In this document: positions 45,623 to 56,716 of the stretch, one piece after another
Numbering within the stretch: position 1 is the stretch's first letter
How the letters are laid out: every line of letters starts with the position of its first letter
NCBI GenBank assembly: GCA_031216915.1
Contig: CM062296.1
Span: forward strand, 661,355,838 to 661,419,837
From: Pictodentalium vernedei
Lineage: Eukaryota > Mollusca > Scaphopoda > Dentaliida > Dentaliidae
Reading direction: 5' to 3'
DNA length: 64,000 nt
Notes under the pieces: model-generated
The model's input: only the letters and a program-made list of their open reading frames with translations
What the model was told of the DNA's origin: nothing
Database searches by the model: none
Translations under genes and position numbers: made by a program

Positions 45623-45741
45623 AGTCACTTGTAAATTGTGGTCAGATTGTGGTAGATGACTCCTATAAAGTTTCGCAAATCCATCTCAAATCGGGCAATA
45701 ACGTTTACGATGCGCCACACAGTTGTATTAGGACTATTTCT

Positions 45742-45776
45742 TGCGACTTCAAGTCTTCAGGACTTGAAGTGTCGCA
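45742..45776. repeat. short hairpin
   Basis: 'tgcgacttcaagtc' faces 'gacttgaagtgtcgca', stem about 14 nt. Function unknown. Confidence 0.7.
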
Positions 45777-45990
45777 CAAGTCATTCAACATAATATTCAT
45801 ATAAACGTATGATACTTGGGACGTCATTCCGTTTCGTGGAACGGTTACTGACCAGCTGACGAGAGGAAGTGGGCGATTCGCCCCATGTTCTGTCCGATTT
45901 GAGCATAAATGAGCAATGACTTGAGTTAGGATCCAACGCACAATTTTTTGATCACAAGACCGGCTCGCAAATGAATGAGCCACGGCGCTC

Positions 45991-46225
45991 CGAACTCTTT
46001 ACCTAATGCGGCTAGCACACTTGCAAAAAACTATATATTGTCATTTTTTCCACAACACGTAGCTTATGATCCCTCACTGGAATGAGATCGAAGATCTCGT
46101 TCCAATGAGGGGGTCATAAGCTATATTTTGGATGTAGAAAATTGAAAATCTGCACTAACATTTGAGCGGCGACTTCTGTAAACATGGCTGAACGGATATG
46201 ACGGAAATGTTAGCTAAATAGTTAA
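45991..46225 (+). mobile_element. TTAA MITE, subfamily A, diverged
   Basis: 'actctttacctaatgcgg' at the left, the core 'cactggaatgagatcg' facing 'gatctcgttccaatgag', and TTAA at the right (46222-46225). Confidence 0.75.
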
Positions 46226-46651
46226 TTATATTCAGGGTAGCCATGGCAAATGTTTACATACATACATTGGTTACTGACAATTCCAGTCTTCTAATTCATT
46301 TTTAGATTGGTGTGGGATACTGGCACGAGTGGTGGAAAGATGTATGTTTATTATTGATTATTATGTACAAGCGATGAAAATGTGTATGTTTATTGTTGTT
46401 TATTATGTACCTATCAATGATACGCCGTGTTTTTCACCGCTGAGTGGTTTTCCGATTCGTAAACAAATGTTTGGTCTCACAACGAGAACGGCACTGGAGA
46501 ACGTCAGTAGAGTCCGCCCCGGTTTCCAACCGTTTCTAGGCACGCTTCATTTATGTAAATAAACACTATTGAATAACGTGAATTCCTAATATTGTTCTTA
46601 ATCAATTTTATATTGATTTCTCGTGTGAAAGGTGAATTTCCACAACGGTAT

Positions 46652-46768
46652 ATAATAAACAGATCATTATGACAGAAAAGTGATCTGGTTTGTCGTATTC
46701 CTTTTTGTACACGAGGTCAACTCGACAAAATACGACAAACCAGATCACTTTACTGTCTCGGTTTATTG
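46652..46768. repeat. palindrome, arms up to about 45 nt
   Basis: The perfect part is 'gtgatctggtttgtcgtat' (46680-46698) facing 'atacgacaaaccagatcac' (46730-46748). Outer parts 'aataaacagatcat..gacag' and 'ctgtctcggtttatt' extend it. Confidence 0.85.
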
Positions 46769-47100
46769 AGGTTTCACGACACTTTCAGTAGCCAGGTTCT
46801 TAGAGTGTCGGGCAGTTTTACGAGTGGAGGAAGTTGAGTACACAGAGAGATTCACCGAGCGGCGTCGAGCAACTGTCAGACTCTCAAAATTACTAAACCG
46901 GCAGAAGCAGTGTTAGCAGCGGTTGAAGACCATAAACGTGCAGTAAGCCTTAGTACTCAGCGCCAGCGTGACCCCATCAAGGCAATCGGAATTAAGCGTC
47001 TGGCTGAGGGACACGACGCAGAAGGTTCGGGTCAGAATCGAATTATCGACCTTTCGGTTTGATGTCCGATGCTCTAACCATTGAACTACCGCGCTCGCCG
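46758..47100 (-). mobile_element. SINE, full-length type with tRNA-derived head
   Basis: Reversed, the head (47100-47027) reads 'gcgcggtagttcaatggtta' with A box and 'gataattcgattctgacc' as B box, a clear tRNA relative. Body words 'gcagtaagccttagtactc' and 'cagttttacgagtggagg' are as in the other copies. The tail overlaps the preceding palindrome. Confidence 0.85.
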
Positions 47101-47395
47101 AAGGAAAGGTAATATAAGTATCAATGAAACGTACAGTGAATCGTGAGAGAATAAGACATTTAATGTGATCAGAAATAAGATGCTTGTAGAGCCAAATAGA
47201 CTTTATGTCCCGTGTCCCTGATTTGAGGAACTCATGAAATTCTGTTCTAGAAATAATTTGAAAAGTACTTGCAAAAAGTTCTTTTTAACGGTTGAATTTT
47301 GTATGCGACAGAATAACAGAGCTCGTTAGTGTCAAACATTCGGCCTGTGATTTATCTTCCTCGGTATGACAATCGACAATTCACAGTTCTGTATG
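47101..47395. other. unrecognised stretch
   Basis: Nothing recognised. Confidence 0.4.
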
Positions 47396-47404
47396 GCGTA
47401 CGAA

Positions 47405-47830
47405 CAGGTTCGAAAATAATTATTGAGGTACATACTATATTATTTGAGGTTCATCCTATATTATTTCAGGTTCATCCTATATTATTTGAGGTTCATCCTA
47501 TATTATTTCAGGTTCATCCTATATTATTTCAGTTTCATCCTAAAATAATATTTATGACCCTCTCGTACGCGATCAATAATTTGTACGACCCTGGATGCAC
47601 TATAATTATTGTTTCATGTTGAACCAGGTTCGACATAAATATTTCAGGTTCATCCTATATTAATTGAGGATGAACCTAAAATAATTTGTCCGACCCTGGA
47701 TCGACCATAATTATTGTTTCATGTTGAACCAGGGTCGACATCAATATTTGAGGTTCATCCTATATTAATTGAGGATGAACTTGACATAATTTGTCCGATC
47801 CTGGATGGACCATAATTATTGTTTGTTTTG
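47405..47830 (+). repeat. 21-bp tandem array, then about 135-bp tandem foldback units
   Basis: 'aggttcatcctatattattt' with variable last base repeats about five times at 47448-47545. Then two units of about 135 bp follow, each with 'ttcatcctatattaattgag' next to 'gatgaac', which fold on themselves, and 'accataattattgttt'. The open frame here is just the repeat (VHPILF units). Confidence 0.88.
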
Positions 47831-47862
47831 CCAGTGTCTTCCACAGTACCGGCAGTTTCCGG

Positions 47863-47967
47863 CACGTGGCAACGTTTACCTATTCCCGGTTCCTTATTCA
47901 ACATTAGATTTTTATCGGCTGATAACGAATGTCGAATGAGGAACTGGAATAAATAACCGTTGTTACA
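47863..47967. repeat. palindrome family E, copy 1
   Basis: 'cctattcccggttccttatt' faces 'aatgaggaactggaataa' with 'gataacgaatgtcg' between. Outer words 'gtggcaacg' and 'cgttgttac'. Siblings at 60931-61025 and 63487-63592. Confidence 0.8.
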
Positions 47968-48555
47968 TCCTTGTGGTTTTCAAAGTCCATACACCCAGGG
48001 TTGGCATCAGTATTGTATAATATGGGCGCGGACAACACCGTTCTGTAATGTCACTTTCGGCCTGCCATCCGCCTTCCTTTATGGGGATGGCCTAGCGTGG
48101 GTCGAAAGCTCGACAAGGAAAAGCGGTTTTATCCTGTACCGTGTAACACTGATACCGTTCCTATTCTGTGGACAATGGGAAATACTGGAAGAATGGTTGA
48201 ATATTTAGTGGAAATTATCATGAATCCTGCATACAAATATATCGAAATATTCCATGGCCACTTACTGGATAATTACGGCTTATTCACACACAAAATGTTA
48301 GACTAAACCGAAGAGTTGGGCTGAAATGGAAATCAATCATAGAGTTTGTACTTTGCTTTATTATTCCCAAAGCTAAAGCTTGATCACCAGCGAATATATG
48401 CGCAGCTAACTGCCTCACCACACATACATTGTTAAATACTACCCACGAAGCGAAGTCAGACAATTAGTTACATAACTGCTTAAAAGTATGTTTTAATTTA
48501 GTTTTAGTTCAGAGGGTTTATTATATATTTAATTTGTAGCTAGTTTAGGGGTTAA
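47968..48555. other. unrecognised stretch
   Basis: Nothing recognised. Short frames only. Confidence 0.4.
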
Positions 48556-48559
48556 TACA

Positions 48560-49210
48560 AGGTGAAGCATGTAGGTTTAGGCCAATTAATTGGTATCGAT
48601 TATAATATCAGATGTGCCCTCAAACAGAATAAGGAAATAAGGCTTATCTTTTGTGACATTAGTAAGGCTTTTGACCGTGTGTGACACGAAGGCATAATTT
48701 GCAAGTTAAATGGAATAGGTATCAAGGGTACTCTGTTGACGGTGGTGATAGATAGTCAAATCTCTGAGAGAGACCTGTAAGTGTAGGTGTTCCACAGGAG
48801 TCCGTCTTAGGCCACCTTCTGTTAATATATATATAAGGCCCTCTTCGGTTAATGAGATAGCTGCCGCGATACTTAAATCGGATATCCGCCTTATTAGTAG
48901 ATGAGAGGAAACTTGGCAAGTAAAGTTTAGTCAAGATAAAACGTTAACACTTACCATCTCTCGTAAACACATTCTAGACCATAAACCCCCTTTTTACTTG
49001 AATAATAAGATGATAAAAGAAGTTGAAAGCCACAAGCATCTTGGACTGACATTTTAGTGTTATGGAAGCTTATAAAAATAGCATCATTAATAAAGTAAAC
49101 CCCTTTGGGAATTGCCTCCCTGGAATCAAGTACAGACTGGCACGATGTATTACATAAATTTGACTACGCAGATATCATTTGCCGTTTTCGGCGAGGTTGT
49201 CGAATGGATT
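48560..49210 (+). pseudogene. LINE reverse transcriptase fragment
   Basis: Plus-strand pieces in order: NKEIRLIFCDISKAFDRV (about 48625-48680, RT block with the catalytic Asp), VWHEGIICKLNGIGIKG with an in-frame stop, GVPQESVLGHLL (about 48788), FSQDKTLTLTISRKH (about 48925), KEVESHKHLGLTF (about 49020) and DVLHKFDYADII. These are the CR1/Jockey-type RT blocks. Several frameshifts, stops and a missing YADD-type block show it is dead. Confidence 0.8.
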
Positions 49211-49316
49211 GGATGCCTGCGTTCGTGAAAATGACAATGTTAATATTTTCAAGTGATTTTTGGGAGAGGATGATCCCATTGTTCCAGAGTATTACGGGTA
49301 TGGTAGCCGAGGGAGT

Positions 49317-50104
49317 TGTAACGGATTTGGTAGCAGCTGTTGAAATATAATATACAACAAAAGTTATAAAATACTCTGTTATAATTCGCCTGTTTATAAC
49401 AGAAGTTTAATTCAATTTTTGTTGGTTTCAAGTCATTTCCATGTTCAAATGAATTCATGTACCTTATTGGTTCACGCCATAGTGCATTGTGCTGTTGTTT
49501 CATTCGTCGAGGTGAAAGCGAGGGATCAATCAGATTATAGTATTCGAAATCTTTCCCCGCGAAATTATCCTCGCTTATAATTCGTAGTCCACTTTATGTT
49601 TGGGAAAAGCTTTAATTTGCTGGCCAGACTTAAACCTATATAGTAGGTTAGTTTAGGGACACTTTGTAACCCGTAAAACGGTTAACCATGATGGGCGTCG
49701 TAATTTTTGGACCCGTTCAACATTTCTGACACTGATTCTCTCGAGTTCTGTGGGAACCATTCACAGTTAATAGACTTGTTGGGCGGTATTTAAACCTATT
49801 TTGGGTAAAAAGTGTAGTGGGCCCGTGGCTTTTGACCCATCATTCATAATCATGTCCATTTCATATCATACTATTTTTGTCTTCTTAATAAACCACGTAT
49901 AAACTGCTGTTCCAATTTTCTTGTGTATTCATCCAGACCACAACACATAACTTAATGTTTATTCTACCTCCAGAGTTGAGTTATATTTTATCCATGCGTC
50001 CATATTTTGAAAGTTGACCCAGATCCTCACGAATCTGAAGACCAACAGGAAGATTTCCGCCAGGATTCTAGCCCCGGGGAGTCGTTCACCCACCCCCTGT
50101 TACA
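49317..50104 (+). mobile_element. LTR retrotransposon, left LTR (788 bp)
   Basis: It starts TGTAACGGATTTGGTAG, ends CCCCCTGTTACA, and matches 53601-54388 along its whole length. It contains 'cttaataaaccacgtataaa' (poly-A signal region) near 49888. A tRNA primer-site-like 'ttggcgaggaccact' follows after two bases (50107-50121). Confidence 0.9.
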
Positions 50105-50533
50105 AATTGGCGAGGACCACTCCCTGTTACAAATTGGGGACGCTACCAGGGTCTGGTTATTACAACTACTTTATTTATGGACCATTTTTCTCTTTCTTTG
50201 AATGATCAAGATGAATTTAATCCATAGGGAATTTGGAGCTCGAATGTTGGAATGCAAATTTCAATAGCTAGCGGTTGTATGGTCACGAATATAAGGGCTT
50301 CTCCTCGGATAAGTGCAACTTTGTGAGTTTACGTTGCAAGATTAGCCACAGTATACCACTGCTGGTAAAGTGGAAGCTCATGAGGTTGGTGTATTTAAGA
50401 TTTTAAGACAAGGTCATTCTATGACTGAATTAAAGTCTAAGTTTATAGACTGTTCGTTCTGTAGTTTTATTTTACTCTGCACCAGACTCCGAGATCTCAC
50501 TAAAACTAGGATTAACAGAGGCCTAAATACCCC

Positions 50534-50564
<31 letters not shown>

Positions 50565-50642
50565 ACAAACACACAATACATATTCTGTATGCTTGTCGGC
50601 GATCTGAGTAATTTGAGCCAGAGAATTTGAGAGGGTCTGAGC

Positions 50643-50893
50643 TGATCCCTTTACCCAACGCAGACGATATCAAAATTTATTATTTTAAATATAACTTTTT
50701 AAAAAATTTTCCAAAAATGTCAACAAAACCATATCATGTGACTCCTCATTGGAACGAGCTCAATGAGCTCGTTCCTATGAGGGGTCACATGATATGGTTT
50801 TGTTAAAATATTTTGAAAAATTTAATTTTTTCAACTGCTCAATTTGCATATTACGCGGCGCGGATGCGGGCGATTCGTTAGGTAAATGGTTAA
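50643..50893 (+). mobile_element. palindromic TTAA MITE, subfamily B
   Basis: The left border has drifted ('gatccctttacccaacg'); the right TTAA is at 50890-50893. The core is 'cattggaacgagctcaatgag', symmetric about 50762, with arms 'caacaaaaccatatcatgtg' facing 'cacatgatatggttttgtt'. Confidence 0.9.
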
Positions 50894-51945
50894 GGAGGTG
50901 TTTTTTAACATCTTGTTACGGATGGATTGATTTTGAGCCTGGTAAAGGTATTGAAAGTTAAGTATTAAGCCATATCATTGGACATTTGAAAGTGTCAATG
51001 TAACTCAAAAAGCTTATTCGTGAAAAGCTGTGGGCGGTATTGGTCGCAAAAAATGTCTTCTGTTGAATTACAATTTTTCAAAAATACTTTCAATTTCGAG
51101 GTTTTGAGGTTCATTATGAAGATGGTTCATTGAGTGAGTCACTCTCTGAACCATACGAATCGTGTGAGACCTTAGGTAAATAGGAACGGAAGTCGAGTTA
51201 TATACCCTTTAGTACAAAGTAATATTGAGTGTTTACTGGATTTAACCCCACAACTTTCCATTCAACTTCTGGTAATGTTTAAGGTCAACTTTAAATCTAA
51301 TAAACAGGGCCAAGTTAGAAGGTCGTTAAGGTATTAACTTTTAAGTAAACTTGATTCAAGAAATAATATTTTAGTAAATCGATACTGAAAGCTAAAATGT
51401 TAGATGATTGCATTGCTCATGAGTTTCGATATATTTTGTGTTGCCGTAGGTAACAAACACTCAGTCGTGACCAGAAAGGTTTTTTTTCCCAGGAAAACAA
51501 ATAAGAATCGCAGTTGCCTATTTAAAGTAGGTAGTACACAGTGTGTTGGTGTGTCAATCTTTTATTGACAATAGGCATAGCCGTTGGCGGAGCCTTACCT
51601 ATTTAACAATAAACGCGACGTGTAGGAGTTTGTAAATATTTGTACATTTCTCTTTTAAGTTATGCTCCCGGCGTATTGGGTTCCGATAATAATAGGTGGT
51701 TTGTCTTCAGCAGTCTGGGTGCTATTTTTAATATTACGCAGATAATATTTGTGGATGTCATTGCGATACACCATTTAGCACTCAGGCGATGATATGTCAA
51801 AATGAACTAACCTTAGAGGTGTACATTAGTGTCTTATATAGGGCAAGCAATTTACAGTAATTATGTTTTCATTGGATAGCCAAAAACCCCCAATTTTCTA
51901 AACTGACCATTAAATTTAAAATGGGACAAAACTGTGAGCAGTCTT

Positions 51946-52524
51946 TTAACCCCTTGGGACTTTAATTATCTTGACGTTAAAACGTCACTGGGAATTCAGT
52001 TTCTTTAATGTTTTTCAAAATGCAACGTCAAACGTCGGAATGTACAAATAAGACATTTTTCACATTAGTGATTATCTGGTTGAGGGCTAGATTATTTTTG
52101 GTGGTCTGAATTTGTTATTCAAAACGTGCTTATTACAAATTATTGGAGAGCGCCCACAGGCACTCTCCAATAATTTGTAATAAAACAAATTTATATAAAC
52201 AAAATATTATTTGTGTTTGACTGAATATGAAATATAAGCAAGGAAAGTGTTGGCTTTTGCTCTGGTATCCTCATTTTTTGAAAGCTCGGATAGTGGCTTC
52301 TAGCACTCAACCAATTAAGAAGTCTTGACAGCAGGATTATATTAGTATTTTAAGCTGCAGTATTTGGCTCAGTGGTTGTCACTGAGCACTATTCGGGAGA
52401 AAATAGGAATTTAGGTTAAAACTTTAAAAAATCGAAAAATAATAACAAAACAAATGACCACAAAGTATCAACGCGCTGTTTGATTTCGTAAGTCATAAGA
52501 CGTACAAAAGTGTCAAAGGGTTAA
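51946..52524 (+). mobile_element. TTAA MITE, family C2, full-length (579 bp)
   Basis: The ends are TTAACCCCTTGGGACTTT and, reversed, TTAACCCTTTGACACTTTT. The hairpin core at about 52130-52190 has 'cttattacaaattattggag' facing 'ctccaataatttgtaataaa'. It matches the truncated inverted copy at 43515-43921. Confidence 0.88.
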
Positions 52525-53600
52525 AAAAAGCCGATACAGCTGCTTATTCTGCTCGAATATTGATATATCCCATCGGTAGTAATTTATGGTTAATAGTGGA
52601 AAAGCTGGGGAGCTATCACATGCGTCAGATTAGTGGATACCACATGGCCTTGCTCGGCTGACCTTTACAACGTCACAATTATGTTTGTAAAGCTTTGGAA
52701 TTATTGGAGGAATTGTAAAATCTAACTGAGAGAAATAATCGTATTCAGAATTTCATCTACACTCATACAATGGTAGTCTGAATATTTTTTTTATCGTACT
52801 TGGAAATTAACCATGATCATTATGCAATATTTTGCATTTTGGAATTACCGTAAAACTATAAAGCAGTGAAAGCAATTAGAATTGCTATTATTGCTGGACA
52901 TTTAATTTGCTTACTCCTCCCTATAGAAATGGAATGTCTGTTATTCACTACTGGAGGGTACAACATCACGAGAAGAAGCTGGCAAAGGAGCAGGGCGATG
53001 CAGCTTGTAGTTCGAAGGAAAATAATACTTATTCTCTGATTCCGGTGAGGCACCTTTGCTATGCGTATCAGTGCCAGCTGAGAGAGAGCGGAATATGGTG
53101 AACGTGTTGCAGCAGATCGGAGGTGGTTAGACAAGAGAACTTCACTTCTCCATAACATAACGGCGTATGCTTTAGAGTGCTGTGAAGAACAAGGGAATTA
53201 TCTTGTTATCGAGTACTGAAAAGAAATTGGAAACATTCCAGCACTAAACACCAGGGGACTACTTCAGAAAAAGCAGAGAGACAAGATCAAGACTTTACAG
53301 AATTTCTAAAAAGAGACAATAACTTAAAAAACTGTATAACAGTCAGTAGAGAAATCATGTGTAATTTTATAACACCTTGTTCATCTCCTTCGTATCATCA
53401 GTTTACATTTTGCATATTATGTTTTCAGGGGAACTGGTTTAGTAAGCCGAATCTCGTGAAAGTTTATGGGGGAATGTTTTATGTGGAACGCCACATTTTA
53501 AATTTTCATTATAAAATATTAAAGATTTATTGGAAATGTATTTAACAACTGCTGAATGGGTCTAAAAATGTTAAATATTTTTCTTTTTAAGGAGGGGGAG

Positions 53601-54388
53601 TGTAACGGATTTGGTAACAGCAGTTGAAATATAATATACAAAAAACGTTCTAAATTACTTTGTTTTAATTCGCCTGTTCAAAACAGAAGTTTAATTCAAT
53701 TTTTGTTGGCTTCAAGTCATTTCCATGTTCAAATGAATCCCTGTACCTTATTGGTTCACGTCGTACTGCATTGTGCTGTTGTTTCATTCGTCGAGGTGAA
53801 AGCGAGGGATCAATCAGATTCTAGTATTCGAAATCTTTCCCCGCGAAATTGAAATTATCCAAAATAAGCACGGGCTCGCTTATATATATATACCCCAGGT
53901 TAGTTATAGGGACACTTCGTAACATGTAAAAAGGTTAACCATAATGGGTACCGTCATTTTTGGTCACGTTCAACTCGGCTCTTGTCAGAATCAACGTTTC
54001 TGACACTGATTATCTCCCGGTTCGAGTCCAGTGGGAACCATTCAGAGTTAATAGACTTGTTGGGTGGAATTTAAACCTCTTTTGGGTAAAAAGTGCAGTG
54101 GGCCAGTGGCTTTTTACCCATCATTCATAATCATGTCCATTTCATATCATACTATTTTTTAGTATAAAAAATAAACCACGTATAACCTGTTGTTCCAATT
54201 TTCTTGTGTATTCATCCAGACCACAACACATAACTTAATGTTTATTCTACCTGCAGAGATGAGTTATATTTTATCCATGCGTCCATATTTTGAAAGTTGA
54301 CCCAGATCCTCACATATCTGAAGACCAACAGGGAGATTTCCGCCAGGGTTCCAGCCCCGGGGAGTCGTTCACCCCACCCCCTGTTACA
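53601..54388 (+). mobile_element. LTR retrotransposon, right LTR (788 bp)
   Basis: Directly preceded by a purine tract and starting TGTAACGGATTTGG; same length and end as the left LTR. Unusually it too is followed by 'aattggcgaggaccact', the sequence that follows the left LTR, instead of by a target duplication. Confidence 0.9.
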
Positions 54389-54414
54389 AATTGGCGAGGA
54401 CCACTTTCTTTTAC

Positions 54415-54720
54415 ACAGTCAGATTACACACACACATTTGCGTTTGCGTTGCGGCAATCTCAATTCACACAAGTATAACAGATTTGTATCAGATAGCCCG
54501 ACTTGTCCATGTGAGTATGGGTATGAAGATGAGGAACATGTGTTTACATGTTTGCTGTTGTGACAAGTCCTTATAAGTAAAATCGACCCCGAACACTTTA
54601 CATTAAATAACTTGTCATGTGGTAATCCCTCGTTATCCACTACAGTGAACAAGACGATATTCTTAGCAGTTCAGGAGTACATCACGAATGCAACAGATTT
54701 CAGTGAAACACCTGTTTAAA
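54415..54720 (+). pseudogene. LINE 3' end with Cys/His motif
   Basis: The plus frame gives NLNSHKYNRFVSDSPTCPCE and then YGYEDEEHVFTCLLL, the C-terminal CxC...H...C block of CR1/Jockey-like LINEs. Through a stop it continues with HFTLNNLSCGN and FLAVQEYITNA, and closes near 54720. It may be the other side of the LINE at 48560-49210, split by the LTR element. Confidence 0.7.
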
Positions 54721-55044
54721 CTCCTACTTTTTAGGTTAAGATGGGGGTCCAGAGTAGTATTATCTTGGGGGTGGGGGTTGGGGGTACTTGACTAATATAT
54801 CATATTGATATACTGGCCTTTGTTTGTTGTGTCGCGGAGAATTGTTATCCTCAGGTGGAATGTTCGTCTTTACCCTCGGAGGGTGATAATCTACTGTGGC
54901 ATGCCGGCAGATGTCAGTATGTCTTTTATTATGCTGAATGTCCATTCAGTGTAATGATTCGCACTTAAGTAATATTACAAATCAACAACAAACTCGAATT
55001 AAATAACATTTGAAGTAACGACAATTTGAAAAATTGAAAAAAAA
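54721..55044. other. unrecognised stretch
   Basis: Nothing recognised. Confidence 0.4.
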
Positions 55045-55139
55045 CAAGCGCAAGCTCCGAAGGTTGTCGAACGCGGGAATTAACATCTGCCACTGCGGCA
55101 GGTGTTGATTTTTCTGCGTCCGGTAGCCTTTCGCGCTTG
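55045..55139. repeat. imperfect palindrome
   Basis: 'caagcgcaagctccgaagg' faces 'cctttcgcgcttg'. The inner 'atctgccactg' faces 'cggcaggtgt'. Confidence 0.65.
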
Positions 55140-55699
55140 CGGGTGGCAATGCAATAATTGATCACCTTTTGCGAAACATTAACAATCGTTGTCAAGGATG
55201 GGTGGAGATAAAGAGTGTAATTATGTGAATTGTCCAAATGGTATTTGACAAATCAGATATCTAGACTGTTACATGAAGTATAATAATAGAATCTTCCTAT
55301 CTCAAAACAACACAATCTCATACTTGGTTCTTACATCCTTTATTCTATTAGCAAATTTATAAACGCGTCAGTACCATAAGTAGTATAATTTCCTTTGACC
55401 ATTTGCATTTGCACCTGACTGATGTACACTATCTGTGTCGTTAATGTAGCCCCTACCTGTTCGCAGAAGCCTATTTCATTTAAGTGAAATAACTTATTAT
55501 TTATAAAAAAAAAGGGATCCAGGTGGTGGAGGTGACTCGGGGTGTGCAGGTGGAGGAGGCAGAGGGTTGCAGGCTGGGTACTATGAGGAATGCAGCGGTC
55601 GACCAATGGTGGCCAGTAGTGGAGTGCCTGAGAATTGCAGGGATGTCTTACAGTTGTTAGAGAAGTGTGTCGGGTTCGGGCGGGAAATTGCGGAGCTGA
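55140..55699. other. unrecognised stretch
   Basis: A GC-richer part at 55510-55700 may be the start of the LINE fragment that follows. Otherwise nothing seen. Confidence 0.35.
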
Positions 55700-55995
55700 A
55701 GAGGGAAGATGGAGAGGGCTGGTATAGCTGGGTCCACCCGATGAAAGTTACCCACGATAGTGAGGTGGAGGGTGGATGAAAACGGCATATGATAGACTAT
55801 GGCGGAGAGTATGTTCCGAATGCGTGAAACCGCTGGCCTGGGAGATGGTGGAATTATGAAAGCATTATATAAAGATGTGCAATGTGAACTTAGTCTGGGT
55901 AACATAATAACAAAACGGGTGCCGTTTCCTCTCACCATTTGTTTACGTTATACATCAAAGAGTTAGGAGATGAACTGCATAAATACATATATCTT
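55700..55995 (+). pseudogene. LINE reverse transcriptase fragment, second family
   Basis: Across frameshifts the plus strand gives KTAYDRLWRR (about 55778), GLGDGGIMKALYKDVQCELSLGN (about 55835-55900; first 20 residues are the key part) and FTLYIKELGDELHKY (about 55940-55985). These are RT fingers/palm blocks of the kind AYDRVWR...ALYEDVQC...LYINDLGDEL. Dead remnant, no YADD seen. Confidence 0.6.
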
Positions 55996-56404
55996 ACCTC
56001 CTACAAGTATTCATTGGTTCAAAGACGCCACATGCAGATTGCATATAAAACCATATACTGCGTGTCAACATTAATATACGCTGACAGCTATGGGTAATCC
56101 CCCCCCCCCCTTTATTCATTGATTATGGGTAATCCCCCCCCCCCTTTATTCATTGATTATTCACTCGCTTTTCGCTCGAGTCCAATATGGAATTAACTGA
56201 CACAATATATACCATATTAGGCCACCAACAAACTGTGTAACTAATGGTAGTTTTCGCGACGCATGGACTTCCCGTCTTCTTGTTTAGTTCGCACGTACAG
56301 TATGGCCGCCGTGGACTGGTCACTTTCCACGGGTGGGCAATATTTCCATAGACGCAATAACAATTAAATTCCAAACACTAATTATAGGAATAATCATCAA
56401 AAAG
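55996..56404. repeat. 36-bp direct repeat with poly-C, otherwise unrecognised
   Basis: 'tatgggtaatcc', a C-run and 'tttattcattgat' occur twice in a row (about 56090-56123 and 56124-56158). The rest is unrecognised. Confidence 0.75.
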
Positions 56405-56450
56405 TTAATTAATGAAGCTCCGGGTACAACCTGGTGCTCCCTTAATTGAA
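56405..56450. repeat. hairpin, sibling of 23187-23233
   Basis: 'ttaattaatgaagctcc' faces 'ggtgctcccttaattgaa' round 'gggtacaacct'. Confidence 0.7.
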
Positions 56451-56716
56451 GTTTTGGTGATGATATTTTTTATTACCGGATGAACGCATGCATGGACATC
56501 ACTGCCCATGCGTTGCTTACGACCAGTCCATGGCGACTGTACTGTACAGTACTCCAAACTGGTGAGGTCCTAAACTGCACAAATCGGATTCCAGTCCATC
56601 TGCACGCCCTACCGTGTGTGTTAATAATTTCAAGTGTCAAATCATTATCCACTATGAAAGTTCATCATTACCAGCAAGAGCGAAAATCGGATTGCTTTGC
56701 TTGTTGGCATACTTAC

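Larger units (their letters stand above)
50105..53600 (+). mobile_element. interior between the two LTRs, no gag-pol recognised
   Basis: About 3.5 kb, holding a primer-site-like sequence at the left and the purine tract 'aaggagggggag' at the right (53589-53600). I find no RT, integrase or protease motif. Two TTAA MITEs (50643-50893 and 51946-52524), a poly-C/(AC)n tract (50530-50573) and short frames (e.g. 52907-53101) fill it. It looks like a non-autonomous or deleted element. Confidence 0.65.

Noticed and set aside
47329-47622. Frame with VHPILFQ/VHPILFE repeats
   Set aside because: Direct product of the 21-bp tandem array.
28141-50573. CRISPR array or bacterial operon
   Set aside because: No evenly spaced repeats with unique spacers. 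All tandem repeats are diverged eukaryote-type arrays, and the tetraspanin exons and SINEs exclude a prokaryotic source.
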